A stretch of 64,000 bases of DNA from CBDIHP01 sp965279195 (GCA_965279195.1 CBDIHP010000035.1:1-64000); one strand, 5' to 3'. Numbered from the stretch's first letter, positions 56,370 through 64,000 are shown. Notes: a model not told the origin generated them from the letters alone. Program-made: numbers and translations.

Positions 56370-56744
56370 CTAGCCTTCCTGGCGACAGACCAGCGACTTT
56401 GGGTCGGTCGTGACCATGTAGACGGCGGTCTTCTTGATCATCTTGCCCCGGGGCCCGCGGAGTTCGAGCACGACGGGGTAGGTGAGGTCGAAGCCCGAGA
56501 CCCTGGCCTCGCCGGGCGCGGTGAAGCCGATGAGCTTGTAGCCGTTGCTCCACTCGTGGTCGGCGATGTGGATCGGGTTCGAGCGATCGGCGAGGGCGGC
56601 GGGGGCCTCGCCCTTCTTCCAGGCGTCAAGGGCCTCGGTCAGGATCGTGGCCGCCCGGTTGGGGTCGGAGGCGATCGGGGCCTCCGAGCAGCCGGTCAGG
56701 CCGAAGAGCAACGCGGCGAGCGAGGCGAAGGTCAGGGTACGCAT
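56370..56744 (-). CDS. Small lipoprotein of unknown function
   Basis: The 124-residue protein has a lipoprotein signal peptide with lipobox LTGC (SLAALLFGLTGCSEAP), so it should be membrane-anchored through Cys. The mature part reads ALDAWKKGEAPAALADRSNPIHIADHEW and ends in KKTAVYMVTTDPKSLVCRQEG. It lies 57 bases after a DUF1559 gene on the same strand. Small lipoproteins often follow DUF1559 genes in planctomycetes, so it may act with it. Confidence 0.78.
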   Translation of the reverse strand: MRTLTFASLAALLFGLTGCSEAPIASDPNRAATILTEALDAWKKGEAPAALADRSNPIHIADHEWSNGYKLIGFTAPGEARVSGFDLTYPVVLELRGPRGKMIKKTAVYMVTTDPKSLVCRQEG

Positions 56745-56801
56745 GGCGTTCGGGCTCCGGTTCGTCGTGGGCAATTTGATCTGGATACCGATGGGATCCG
56801 A

Positions 56802-57797
56802 TCAATAGCTGTCCGCGCTGATGACCTCGCCGCCGTTGCGGGTGCCGACGGCACGCCAGGAGGCGATGTTCACGGTGGACTTGACGAACCGGACCGAGCC
56901 GTCGGCCATGCCGACGTTGACGCCGCCGGGGTGGAGGCTGTTGGCGACCGTCATGATCCGCGACGGGGGGTACATGCAGGAGCGGCTGTTCGGCGGGCCC
57001 GAGTGCCAGTAGCTGGTGGTCGAGTGGTAGCCGTAGACCCAGGGGGCCCCGACATTCGAGTAGCCCTGGAGGGTGACGTTGCTCCAGTCGAAGTTGCGGC
57101 AGAGCTGCACGGCCTCGTCGGCGTTGGCCGGGTAGGTGCCGGGCCGGAAGGTGTCGCGGTTCTCGGTCGCGACCGACTGGCTGAAGTCGCCGACCAGGTG
57201 CTCGGAGAAGGCGGCGGTGTTCGAGGTGCCGTCGGTGATGCTGGCCAGGCGGACCAGCGTGCTGGAGAAGAAGAGGCCGTTGGGGGCCTGGACGCCGGCG
57301 TTGACGTTCGTGGTGTCGTCGGCGCCGTACCACATGGCGACGCTGGTCCCCTCGTTGGCCCGGTAGCTCACCGGGGCCCAGCCGAAGCCGGGGAGCGTCT
57401 GGCCGGCCGGGATCTGCGGCACGATGTCGCTGGGGCAGAGGAAGCTGCTGATGACCGTGGCCGCGCCCGTGACGTTGGCCACGTCGTTGCTGCCCAGGCT
57501 GAAGTTCAGCGAGTCGTAGACCGCCCGCTGCTCCATGAAGGTCAGGATCCGGGCTTGCTGCGAGAACGGCTGGTAGGTGCCGACCTGGAGCGTCCGGCCC
57601 AGGGGCAGGGCGCTGTTTGTGCTCTCGTAGTTGTGCAGGGCCAGGCCGATCTGCTTGAGGTTGTTGACGCACTGGCTCCGGCGGGCGGCCTCGCGGGCCG
57701 ACTGGACGGCCGGAAGGAGGAGCGCGATCAGCACCGCGATGATGGCGATGACGACGAGAAGCTCGATGAGCGTGAAACCGCGGCGAGAACGAGACAT
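56802..57797 (-). CDS. DUF1559 protein with type IV pilin-like N-terminus
   Basis: The 331-residue protein has the prepilin motif RRGFTLIELLVVIAIIAVLI and the DUF1559 block ARRSQCVNNLKQIGLALHNYE, nearly identical to 32096-33178. It ends with HPGGVNVGMADGSVRFVKS and RNGGEVISADSY. It has two to three more cysteines in the mature part. It is transcribed together with the lipoprotein gene downstream and possibly with the Cys-rich secreted protein at 58083. Confidence 0.93.
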   Translation of the reverse strand: MSRSRRGFTLIELLVVIAIIAVLIALLLPAVQSAREAARRSQCVNNLKQIGLALHNYESTNSALPLGRTLQVGTYQPFSQQARILTFMEQRAVYDSLNFSLGSNDVANVTGAATVISSFLCPSDIVPQIPAGQTLPGFGWAPVSYRANEGTSVAMWYGADDTTNVNAGVQAPNGLFFSSTLVRLASITDGTSNTAAFSEHLVGDFSQSVATENRDTFRPGTYPANADEAVQLCRNFDWSNVTLQGYSNVGAPWVYGYHSTTSYWHSGPPNSRSCMYPPSRIMTVANSLHPGGVNVGMADGSVRFVKSTVNIASWRAVGTRNGGEVISADSY

Positions 57798-58082
57798 GGG
57801 AACCCCCGGAAGACCGATTCGGATGATCGCGAAGAAAGAGATGGACGCATGATTCCCCCTTGAATCGGACGGAGGACGAGCGAGGGCCGGGGGATGAATA
57901 ATCCCGGCGACGCGGAAGAGATCCGGTCCGATCCAGACTCGGGGAGCGGCCCGCCGGCAGGCGCGGGCGGTTCATGGCGATGCGGCGCACGCCGATTGCG
58001 GCACGATCGGAGGTCGATCAACGCGGGGCGGGAGAGGCCTCGCGGCGCAATCCGGACGGGGCCGAGTGCGGAGAGGGCGCGA

Positions 58083-58517
58083 TCAGGCGGGGAATCGGGG
58101 CGGGCGTTCGAGGTCGGTTCCAAGTTCGATCAAAACCAGCACATCCGACGAGAGGATCCGGTGTCGGAACGGCAGGGGATCCAGCGGCGGGCGGAGGCTG
58201 GTCGAGCAGAAGAGGTCGCCGCGCGGGGCCGAGGGGGTCGGCATCGACGACGGGACCTCGCGGTTCTCCGAGCAGGTCGGCCCGGAGCAAGGCCGGCGCG
58301 GGGCCGGCGTGTCGGGCGAGCCCAGCAGGGACTCGGCCGCGGACAGGTCGAGGACGTCCAGGCTCCCCAGCGGCGAGAGCGAGGCCAGGCCGCGCTCCTT
58401 GAGCCCCGGATGCACGCAACCGGCGTCGGCCCTCGACGGCGCGAACAGCCCCGCCGCCAGGAGCAGGATTGCTCCGGGGAGGAACCGCGCCAGTCGTCGG
58501 GTGGACGCTCGGGTCAT
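58083..58517 (-). CDS. Small exported Cys-containing protein of unknown function
   Basis: The 144-residue protein has a signal peptide (RLARFLPGAILLLAAGLFAPSRADA), then a mature chain with four cysteines (GCVHPGLKERG, CSGPTCSENRE, DLFCST) and a Pro/Ser-rich middle (VPSSMPTPSAPRG). I do not recognise a family. It lies upstream of the DUF1559 gene on the same strand, with 285 bases between them. Confidence 0.6.
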   Translation of the reverse strand: MTRASTRRLARFLPGAILLLAAGLFAPSRADAGCVHPGLKERGLASLSPLGSLDVLDLSAAESLLGSPDTPAPRRPCSGPTCSENREVPSSMPTPSAPRGDLFCSTSLRPPLDPLPFRHRILSSDVLVLIELGTDLERPPRFPA

Positions 58518-58683
58518 GATGCTCGGGTTGGTTCGCCAGGGAAAGAGAGAAAGTGTGAAATGAATCTAGCTTCCCCGGGAGGGATTTGCAATCGTCAATT
58601 TCGAGGCAGGGCGAGAAATCCCCCGACGGCCTCGCGACGTCGTTTCGCGTGAACATCCCCTCGTGCTCTTCAGGCGTGAACCC

Positions 58684-58939
58684 ATGATCCGGATCGTCCT
58701 CGCGCAGACCGACGCCGGCCCCTGGAAGACCTACCGGCAGCCCCAGTGGATCGGCCAGGTCCGCGACCGCCCCGAGGCCGCCGGCTGGATCAAGATCCAC
58801 CTCGACATCGAGGAGGGACGCCTACAAGGCGCTGCTTGCGAGGTGGCCCGCCGAGGACCTCGGCCGCGAGCGATCCGTCGCCGAGGCCGCCCTCCTCGAA
58901 GCCGGGGCGACCCCCGTCGCGGGGCCTCGTGGCGGATGA
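58684..58939 (+). pseudogene. Short coding region with one apparent frameshift
   Basis: The frame from ATG 58684 reads MIRIVLAQTDAGPWKTYRQP, then continues to HLDIEE; in the other frame a protein-like continuation DAYKALLARWPAEDLGRERS leads to TGA at 58937-58939. Dropping one G from the GGG at 58815-58817 joins them to about 84 residues. I recognise no family. It may be an intact small gene with a sequencing error, or a remnant; codon use in both parts looks coding. Confidence 0.4.
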
Positions 58940-58974
58940 TCCACGCGCATCGCCGGCCGGCCCGGAATCGTCGG

Positions 58975-59171
58975 CCGCGGGTCTCCTCCAGACCCCGCCC
59001 CCACGGGAAAACGATGGGCGCGGGCCGGAAGCGCTGGCGCGCGGGTCTCCAGACCCTGAACCTAAATGCCTGGCTCCGTCGGGACTTCAGCCGATGGGTC
59101 TGGAGACCCGGTTGGGTGGTGTGGCGCGGCGGTTGTGGGGACGGGGTCTGGAGACCCCGCGCCCAGCGCTT
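58975..59171. repeat. Family 2 palindromic element, copy D
   Basis: Blocks CGCGGGTCTCCTCCAGACCC (58976) and GCGCGGGTCTCCAGACCC (59040) at the left, GGGTCTGGAGACCCGG and GGGGTCTGGAGACCCCGCGC in the middle and right, ending CCCAGCGC. The left arm appears duplicated. With flanking sequence it fills 58940-59315, which has no gene. Confidence 0.65.
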
Positions 59172-59315
59172 GGGTGCGTGGTCAGGGACGGGAATCTCGC
59201 TGGCCGCCTGTTTGGTCCGATGTTTGCTATAGCGATCTCCCGTGGACCGAACGCCCCCGCGTCGTGGCCGAGTGCTTCGACGGCCGCCGGGAGCCGAGCC
59301 TCGGAGATTATGACG

Positions 59316-60006
59316 ATGGCGAACCCCAATCTTCTGACCTCGATGAACGGCACCAATCAGGTCGCCACGACCGACCTCCATCCCGATGGCCACCTCGACT
59401 ATCCCGACGTCGGCCTCGTCACCCCCCATCCCCGCGCAGCTGGGTTCGACCTCGCCCGAGGCCGCGTCGAATATCCAGGACGAGCACAAGCCCCTGGGCG
59501 TCGAGGGCGAGGAGGTGATCTGGGAGGGCCACTATTCGATGCGGAACTTCCTCGGCCGGGGAGTCGCCCGCGTCGTCGGCCTGATCCTCTGGGGGACGCT
59601 GGCCGTCTACACGTTCGGCTACGGCCACGAGAACTTGAATATGATCACCTGGATCCTGGGCGGGGCGATCCTGCTCTGGACCGCGATGCTGGCCTTCCGG
59701 ATGTTCCAGGCCCGCTACAGCCACTTCTACCGGCTCACCAATCGCCGCCTGTTCGTATCCAGCGGCATCATGAGGCGCCGGCGGGACCAGATGGAATTAC
59801 TCCGGATCAAGGACGTCTTCACCCGCCAGTTGAGCCTCTTCGACCGCTGGCTCGGGCTGGGGACCGTCGTCGTCGTGTCCAGCGAGCAGGAACTCCCGAC
59901 GATCTACCTCTCGGGGGTGGATGACCCGAAGGAGATCATGGATCTCGTCTGGCACCACGCCCGGGCCGAACGAGACCAGAACAGCGTGAAGGTCAACCAC
60001 GTCTGA
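59316..60006 (+). CDS. Membrane protein with bacterial PH (bPH2) domain, one apparent frameshift near the start
   Basis: Two membrane helices (VVGLILWGTLAVYTFGYG and MITWILGGAILLWTAML) are followed by a bPH2 domain: YRLTNRRLFVSSGIMRRRRDQMELLRIKDV and a GLGTVVVVSS strand. The frame is intact from ATG 59386, but that N-terminus (MATSTIPTSASSP) is not convincing. ATG 59316, with GGAG nine bases upstream, gives MANPNLLTSMNGTNQVATTD; removing one C from the C6 run at 59422-59427 connects it to IPAQLGSTSPEAAS. I therefore take 59316 as start, about 229 residues. Function unknown. Confidence 0.72.
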
Positions 60007-60043
60007 GCGGGCCGAAACCGGCCGCGTCTTGTCGAACTCGCCC

Positions 60044-60094
60044 GCGGGGCGTACCCTTCTCCGACGGTTTCCCCGTCCGAAGGGTACGCCCCGC
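60044..60094 (+). terminator. Long hairpin between bPH2 gene and ferredoxin
   Basis: A perfect 16-bp stem GCGGGGCGTACCCTTC / GAAGGGTACGCCCCGC closes over an inner GACGG/CCGTC stem. It starts 37 bases after the bPH2 stop and ends 23 bases before the ferredoxin ATG, so it may be a terminator or part of the ferredoxin leader. Confidence 0.55.
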
Positions 60095-60117
60095 AGGGCT
60101 TTGGAGCGTGTACGACG

Positions 60118-60444
60118 ATGCCGAAGGTGACGATTCAAGGTGGGCCGAGCGTCGAGGTCGAGGCCGGCAAGAAGCTCGTCCTGGTGATCGAGGACGCCGG
60201 CGTCGACATCCTCCACCGCTGCGGAGGGGTGTCCAAGTGTACGACCTGCCGCGTCCAGGTCATCTCCGGCGACGCCGGCCCGATGAGCGACGTCGAGCGC
60301 GAGCGGCTCGCCCGCGAGGCCTCGCTCGGGCCCGACATCCGGCTCTCGTGCCAGGTCCGGGTCGAGTCCGACCTGACCGTCAACGTGCTCTCGCGCTCGT
60401 CCACGACGGGACTTCCGGCCGGCAACCGCCCCGCCGACGACTGA
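60118..60444 (+). CDS. [2Fe-2S] ferredoxin, plant/adrenodoxin fold
   Basis: The 108-residue electron carrier has CGGVSKCTTC (Cys35, Cys41, Cys44) and the fourth ligand Cys78 in IRLSCQV, the C-x5-C-x2-C-x33-C spacing of the family. The C-terminal 20 residues are low complexity. GGAG lies 12 bases before the ATG. A bidirectional terminator follows. Confidence 0.92.
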   Translation: MPKVTIQGGPSVEVEAGKKLVLVIEDAGVDILHRCGGVSKCTTCRVQVISGDAGPMSDVERERLAREASLGPDIRLSCQVRVESDLTVNVLSRSSTTGLPAGNRPADD

Positions 60445-60464
60445 CACCACCTTCGAAAAAGTGA

Positions 60465-60500
60465 ACGGCGGCTCCCCCTGGGGTTAAGGGGGGCCGCCGT
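60465..60500. terminator. Bidirectional terminator
   Basis: A 14-bp stem (ACGGCGGCTCCCCC with its complement, one G-T pair) ends with TTT on the plus side within 8 bases and with TTTTT on the minus side. It separates the convergent ferredoxin and zinc-ribbon genes. Confidence 0.75.
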
Positions 60501-60537
60501 CCTGTGTTTCCATCGGGCCGGGCCGCTGGGACCCGTC

Positions 60538-60660
60538 TCAGCGCTGGGCTTCGCTGCACTTCTTGCAGCGGAACGAACGCTTGCGGACGTTGCCGCCGCA
60601 GCGCTTGCAGCGGTGATTCTTCGCCTTGTGGGACGACTTCTTGCGGGGACGAAACGACAC
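60538..60660 (-). CDS. 40-residue basic zinc-ribbon protein
   Basis: The frame reads SFRPRKKSSHKAKNHRCKRC, then GGNVRKRSFRCKKCSEAQR. Two CxxC pairs (Cys18/Cys21 and Cys32/Cys35) are ten residues apart, a zinc ribbon, and 15 of 40 residues are Lys or Arg. The size and charge suggest RNA or ribosome binding; I do not recognise a named family. The start is a GTG at 60660 with GAGGTG upstream. A terminator with a T-run lies just after the stop and an extended -10 upstream (60786-60794), so it looks like its own transcription unit. Confidence 0.7.
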   Translation of the reverse strand: MSFRPRKKSSHKAKNHRCKRCGGNVRKRSFRCKKCSEAQR

Positions 60661-60785
60661 GGGACACCTCGCAAAGACGATATGGCCGGAGACTCGGTCG
60701 GCCCTCGGCGGGGCATCTCGCCCGGGCTCTCGGGACAACGACCAGACGACACCGACCCACGCGGACGGCCGGCGCGAAGGGTGGG

Positions 60786-60794
60786 ATTGTAGCA
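60786..60794 (-). promoter_or_regulatory. Extended -10 candidate for the zinc-ribbon gene
   Basis: On the minus strand TGCTACAAT is an extended -10. No good -35 is visible. The site lies 126 bases upstream of the GTG start. Confidence 0.35.
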
Positions 60795-60843
60795 AGATCA
60801 CCCGGACTCGACCAGCCCCGACCGACACGAGAGAATTCCGAAC

Positions 60844-61536
60844 ATGCTCGACGCCCTGGTCGTCTCTCCCCACCCCGACGACGCCGAACTCGGGGTCGGC
60901 GGCACGATCCTCCGGCTCCAGGCCCAGGGGTGGAAGGTCGGCATCCTCGACCTCACCACCGGCGAGCCCACACCGCTGGGCAGCCCGGAGCGCAGGGTCG
61001 CCGAGACCGCTGCCGCCAATGCGCATCTGGGAAATCCCTGGCGCATGAACCTCGGCCTGCCCAATCGCGACCTCGAACCAACGTTGTTCCACCGCCGGGC
61101 CCTGGCGGCGGTTTTCCGCAAGGTCAGGCCCCGCCTCATCTTCGCGCCTTACTGGGAGGACGCCCACCCCGACCACCTCGCGGCCACCAGGCTGGTCGAG
61201 GACGCCCGGTTCTGGTCGAAGCTGTCCAAGTCGGACATCCCGGGGACGCCATTCCACCCGGCCCGGGTGCTCTACTACTTCAGCGTGCACCTGCGGATCG
61301 TCGAGCGGCCCAGCTTCGTGCTGGACATCAGTGATCAGGCCGAGGCGAAGCGAGCCAGCCTGGAATGCTACTCGTCCCAACTTGTCGAGAACCAGCCGCC
61401 GGGCCGCCCCGGGGTGATCGACTCGGTCTTCGACCGGACCCGATTCTGGGGGCATCTCGTCGGGGTCCGACACGCCGAGCCGTTCGCCAGCCGGGAGCCG
61501 ATCGGGCTGGGCAGCCTGGACCCGCTGTTACTGTGA
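60844..61536 (+). CDS. LmbE/PIG-L family deacetylase, BshB1-like
   Basis: The 230-residue zinc-dependent deacetylase starts LDALVVSPHPDDAELGVGG (metal residues His10, Asp13) and has DLTTGEPTPLGSPERRVAE, LGLPNRDL and the second metal motif PYWEDAHPDHLAATRL. The order of motifs matches BshB1, which removes acetyl from GlcNAc-malate in bacillithiol synthesis. The other bsh genes are not in the window, so the pathway is inferred. Its stop overlaps that of the convergent gene by 9 bases. Confidence 0.85.
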   Translation: MLDALVVSPHPDDAELGVGGTILRLQAQGWKVGILDLTTGEPTPLGSPERRVAETAAANAHLGNPWRMNLGLPNRDLEPTLFHRRALAAVFRKVRPRLIFAPYWEDAHPDHLAATRLVEDARFWSKLSKSDIPGTPFHPARVLYYFSVHLRIVERPSFVLDISDQAEAKRASLECYSSQLVENQPPGRPGVIDSVFDRTRFWGHLVGVRHAEPFASREPIGLGSLDPLLL

Positions 61537-62718
61537 GTCGGGCCGGGTCGGCGAGTCGGGTTGCGCGGTGCCTTTCCGCAAGTCCCTGAGCCTGGTTGAT
61601 TTGCGGCTGGCTTCCGGGGTTTGGGTTCGTTTGATCGCGTCGGTTTCGGGCTTCGCGGCGGGTTCGTTTGGCGTTTCCTGCCCCGGCCGCCGGGGGCCGA
61701 AGCCGCCCTCCTTGACCATCTTGTCGACGTCGAAGGGATCGCCGAGGAGTTTGTCGAAGACCCCGCGCTGGCGCTTGGTGAGCTGCCGGTAGATCTTGTT
61801 GACGGCCAGTTCCTGGAGCTGGTCGGTCCCCTCCCGCATGGTCTCGAACCGCTGCCGGAACCGCTTGGTCATCTCGGCCCGGCGGGCCTGTTCGTCCTCG
61901 GGGGGCTTGCTGGGGGTCGCCTGGGTCGCCGGCGTCTGGGCCTTTTGAGAATCCGCCTTCTCGCGGGCAGGAGGCTTCCGGTCGGTTTGCGGCGGCGTCT
62001 CGGCTTGGGCCCGGTTTCGCGTCCAGTTGGATCGTTCGGCCTGCATCGAGATGGCCTGCTGCATCCAGAGGCCCATCTGCCGGGTGCGGAGGTCGGCGAG
62101 GATCTGCTGGATGTTGAGGATCTGGTCGTCGCTGAGGTTGAGGAGCGTGGCGACCTCGGGCTTGATGACCCCCGGGAGCCCTTCCATCTGGAGGGTGAGC
62201 TGGGCCAGCCGCTTGCGCTGATCCTTGGTGAGGATCCTCTGGAACCCAGATTCGTTCTCACGGAGGAACTCGGAGACCCGGTTCATCATGGTGAACATCT
62301 CGGCGATCCCCGGCCGGGCGGGTTGTTCGCCCTCGGGATTGGCCTGGCCGTCGCCCCCTTGATCCTGGCCTCGCTCGGGCCGGCGGAACATGGTCTGGCC
62401 CTTCTCTCGCATGTCCTCGGACCACTCCTTGAGGGCCTTCTTCTGGTCCTCGGAGAGCCTGAGTTCCTTCTGGACGGCGGGATTCATGATGAGCATAGAC
62501 TGCCCGAAGCCCATCTGCCCCATCGCCCCGCCGATCCCGCCCCAGCCGCCCATCCGGGTGAACTTCTTGGGGTCGCCGAGGGGGTTGAAGGGGGTCTTGC
62601 CGTCCGCCTTCGCCTGCGCATTCGGTTCAGTACCTGCCTTGGGCGCCTGGGCCAGGGCAACGCCCGCGAGGGTGAACACGGTCGAGGCGAGCAGGAGATG
62701 GGCACGGGCGAGATTCAC
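61528..62718 (-). CDS. Exported LTxxQ-like protein
   Basis: The 396-residue protein has a signal peptide (NLARAHLLLASTVFTLAGVALAQ). Helical segments follow: VQKELRLSEDQKKALKEWSED, RILTKDQRKRLAQLTLQMEG, VATLLNLSDDQILNIQQILADL and LTKRQRGVFDKLLG, which resemble the LTxxQ pairs of Spy/CpxP-like proteins common in planctomycetes. Lys/Pro/Glu-rich linkers separate them. The GTG at 62718 is chosen because the signal peptide starts there and GGGAG is 10 bases upstream. Confidence 0.68.
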   Translation of the reverse strand: MNLARAHLLLASTVFTLAGVALAQAPKAGTEPNAQAKADGKTPFNPLGDPKKFTRMGGWGGIGGAMGQMGFGQSMLIMNPAVQKELRLSEDQKKALKEWSEDMREKGQTMFRRPERGQDQGGDGQANPEGEQPARPGIAEMFTMMNRVSEFLRENESGFQRILTKDQRKRLAQLTLQMEGLPGVIKPEVATLLNLSDDQILNIQQILADLRTRQMGLWMQQAISMQAERSNWTRNRAQAETPPQTDRKPPAREKADSQKAQTPATQATPSKPPEDEQARRAEMTKRFRQRFETMREGTDQLQELAVNKIYRQLTKRQRGVFDKLLGDPFDVDKMVKEGGFGPRRPGQETPNEPAAKPETDAIKRTQTPEASRKSTRLRDLRKGTAQPDSPTRPDSQ

Positions 62719-62815
62719 GAGTGTCGAACTCCCAGGGCTGGCAATGCGAGGAGGGCCTTCGCAGCGAGTACCCGGCGACTCGAGTCCGGGATTCAGGAAT
62801 GCTCGGATGACGTGG

Positions 62816-62823
62816 ATTGTAGC
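62816..62823 (-). promoter_or_regulatory. -10 candidate for the LTxxQ-like gene
   Basis: GCTACAAT on the minus strand, 98 bases before the GTG start; no clear -35. Confidence 0.35.
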
Positions 62824-62856
62824 CCCCCGGCGAGTGGACGGAACTCCATACCTTTC

Positions 62857-62983
62857 GGAGTGCGGGAGCTGCGCTGCCGCTTTATCGGAGGAGTCGCGTC
62901 GAAAGGTGGCGGTTTGACTCCGAACGCTCGGTCCTCCCGGCACCGGCCCGAGGGAACGCGGCAGCTCCGCTGCCGCACTCCGG
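62857..62983. repeat. Family 3 repeat, full copy
   Basis: The left end GGAGTGCGGGAGCTGCGCTG and the right end GCGGCAGCTCCGCTGCCGCACTCC (quoted as CAGCTCCGCTGCCGCACTCC) form imperfect terminal inverted repeats. The middle (about 80 bases) is not repeated elsewhere. It lies between divergent genes (gap 62719-63087). Confidence 0.7.
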
Positions 62984-62988
62984 GGTGG

Positions 62989-63015
62989 TTACGGCAGAGA
63001 TCTCTGGAGTATACT
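62989..63015 (+). promoter_or_regulatory. Promoter candidate for the glyoxalase-fold gene
   Basis: TATACT (63010-63015) is a 5/6 -10; the possible -35 TTACGG (62989-62994) is only 15 bases away. The -10 is followed by GTACGTATGTGAGTA, an AT-rich, partly symmetrical run. Confidence 0.4.
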
Positions 63016-63087
63016 GTACGTATGTGAGTATTTCGCCGATACATCCGGAGTCGTCCGACCGACCGATCTCCCACAAAGGAGGCCCCG

Positions 63088-63498
63088 ATGGACGCCAAGG
63101 GAATCACGCCGATCCTGAATGTCTCGGACATGGCGGCGAGCTTCGCGTGGTTCGAGCAACTCGGCTGGAAACGACTCTGGGACTGGGGCTCGCCGCCGAG
63201 CTTCGGCGCGGTGGGTTCGGGCCAGTGCGAGATCTTCCTCTGCGTCGGGGCCCAGGGGAGCCGGGGCAGGGGGGATGTGCCCTCCACGTTCGGCGAGGGG
63301 GGGAGTTCCGAGGCCGACAAGGGGGTCTGGATGTCGGTCTGGGTCGACGACGTGGATTCGATCCATCGGCGCTGCCAGGATCACGGCCTGGAGGTCGCCT
63401 TCCCTCCGACCGATATGCCCTGGGGCGTCCGCGAGCTGCACGTGCGGCACCCCGACGGCCACGTCTTCCGGATCAGCCGGGGGATCGCGTCGCATTGA
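63088..63498 (+). CDS. Glyoxalase/bleomycin resistance fold (VOC) protein
   Basis: The 136-residue protein has two beta-alpha-beta-beta-beta modules: TPILNVSDMAASFAWFEQLGW with CEIFLCVG at the end, and WMSVWVDDVDSIHRRCQDHG ending ELHVRHPDGHVFRISRG. A metal-binding Glu/His set is plausible (EIF, DGHVF). It is similar to glyoxalase and antibiotic-resistance VOC members; its substrate is unknown. AAAGGAGG gives a strong ribosome binding site. The redoxin gene follows 83 bases later. Confidence 0.87.
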   Translation: MDAKGITPILNVSDMAASFAWFEQLGWKRLWDWGSPPSFGAVGSGQCEIFLCVGAQGSRGRGDVPSTFGEGGSSEADKGVWMSVWVDDVDSIHRRCQDHGLEVAFPPTDMPWGVRELHVRHPDGHVFRISRGIASH

Positions 63499-63581
63499 CA
63501 AATCGAGCCGTATCCGCTTCAGGTCGACACGTTGGGGTGGAACGGCATGCTGAAGTACAAGGAACGAAGGAGATTCGATCG

Positions 63582-64000
63582 ATGGACGAGAGTTCCCGGA
63601 CGGCCCCGGACGGCGGCCGTCTGCTGCTGATCGGCCTTGGCTCGGCGTTTCTCGGGATCGCGATGTGCGTGGCCCAGTTCACGCTCGGACAACTCTTCGT
63701 CCCCTGGTACATGCCAATCCTGGCATGCGTCGGCGCGATCTCGATCGCGGTTTCGCTCAAGCGGAAGAGGTCGGCGGTCCGGATCGCGGCGATGGTTGCT
63801 GTGGTCCTGCTGGGGAGCCTGCAGATGCTGGCGCTCAACGCCATGCGGCTGCCGCGCTACGAGGGGCCGATCGAGGTCGGCAAGCCGTTCCCGGCCTTCG
63901 TCGCGAAGCGGGCCGACGGCTCGACCTTGACCCAGGCCGACCTCGCCGGGGCGAGCGCGACGGCGATCGTGTTCTTCCGGGGCCGCTGGTGACCGGTCTG
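63582..64000 (+). CDS. Membrane-anchored redoxin (AhpC/TSA-like) with in-frame TGA at the redox Cys position; 3' end cut by window
   Basis: Four membrane helices (LLLIGLGSAFLGIAMCVAQ, WYMPILACVGAISIAVSL, RIAAMVAVVLLGSLQMLAL and a shorter one) lead to a redoxin domain: VGKPFPAFVAKRADGSTLTQ and TAIVFFRGRW. A TGA at 63990-63992 comes next, followed by CCG GTC TG. Redoxins here read W-C-P-x-C, so TGA stands exactly at the first Cys, giving W-U-P-V-C if read as selenocysteine. Otherwise the protein stops after 136 residues, without a redox centre. AAGGAG lies 9 bases before the ATG. The window ends 8 bases after the TGA, so the SECIS region is not visible. Confidence 0.7.

Overview
The window is one continuous stretch of a high-GC bacterial chromosome. 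It carries two DUF1559 proteins with type IV pilin-like N-termini, two tandem TIGR03067 domains in one protein, several planctomycete-type secreted proteins of unknown function, a secreted di-heme cytochrome and a PASTA-less membrane Ser/Thr kinase. Together these point to a planctomycete, most likely of the Isosphaeraceae; this placement is inferred from gene content, not from a marker gene. No tRNA, rRNA, CRISPR array, transposase or phage gene was seen.

Layout. 1-5752: the tail of an M16 peptidase, then a fatty acid synthesis cluster (plsX, fabD, fabG, acpP, fabF), with acpP and fabF translationally coupled. 6.2-15.6 kb: a secretin-like secreted protein, a Spinster-type MFS carrier, a HEAT-repeat protein, an unknown exported protein and a very large AsmA-like protein. 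15.8-25.4 kb: three peptidases (double-domain M16, M19 dipeptidase, prolyl oligopeptidase) and an alpha-glucan phosphorylase. 25.5-33.2 kb: a membrane Ser/Thr kinase, an orphan Phd-like antitoxin with a palindrome at its promoter, dnaE and a DUF1559 gene. 33.6-39.2 kb: a di-heme cytochrome, yidD-rnpA-small membrane protein, a zinc-finger-less DnaJ-type protein and an Mrp ATPase. 39.4-50.3 kb: a D-aminoacylase-type hydrolase, AlkA-type glycosylase, aminotransferase, ilvB, a TIGR03067 protein, pgi and a cyclophilin. 50.3-64 kb: SDR, GNAT, a Rieske protein divergent from a CrtI-like oxidoreductase, a double AhpD-like protein, a DUF1559 operon, a bPH2 protein, a [2Fe-2S] ferredoxin, a 40-residue zinc ribbon, a BshB1-type deacetylase, an LTxxQ-like protein, a glyoxalase-fold protein and, at the right edge, a membrane-anchored redoxin.

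Three things stand out. First, the redoxin at the right edge has an in-frame TGA exactly where the first cysteine of a WCPVC redox motif is expected, so it may encode selenocysteine. Second, the intergenic space is filled by at least five families of palindromic repeats, some of which supply the stop or start codon of a gene. Third, five single-base indels in homopolymers interrupt four otherwise well-formed genes (HEAT protein, prolyl oligopeptidase twice, a small ORF, bPH2 protein), which looks more like residual sequencing error than gene decay.

Promoter-like sites fit a housekeeping TTGNNN-N16-18-TANNNT pattern. The -10 octamer GCTACAAT recurs four times upstream of genes. Promoter and terminator calls come from reading the sequence alone and carry moderate to low confidence.
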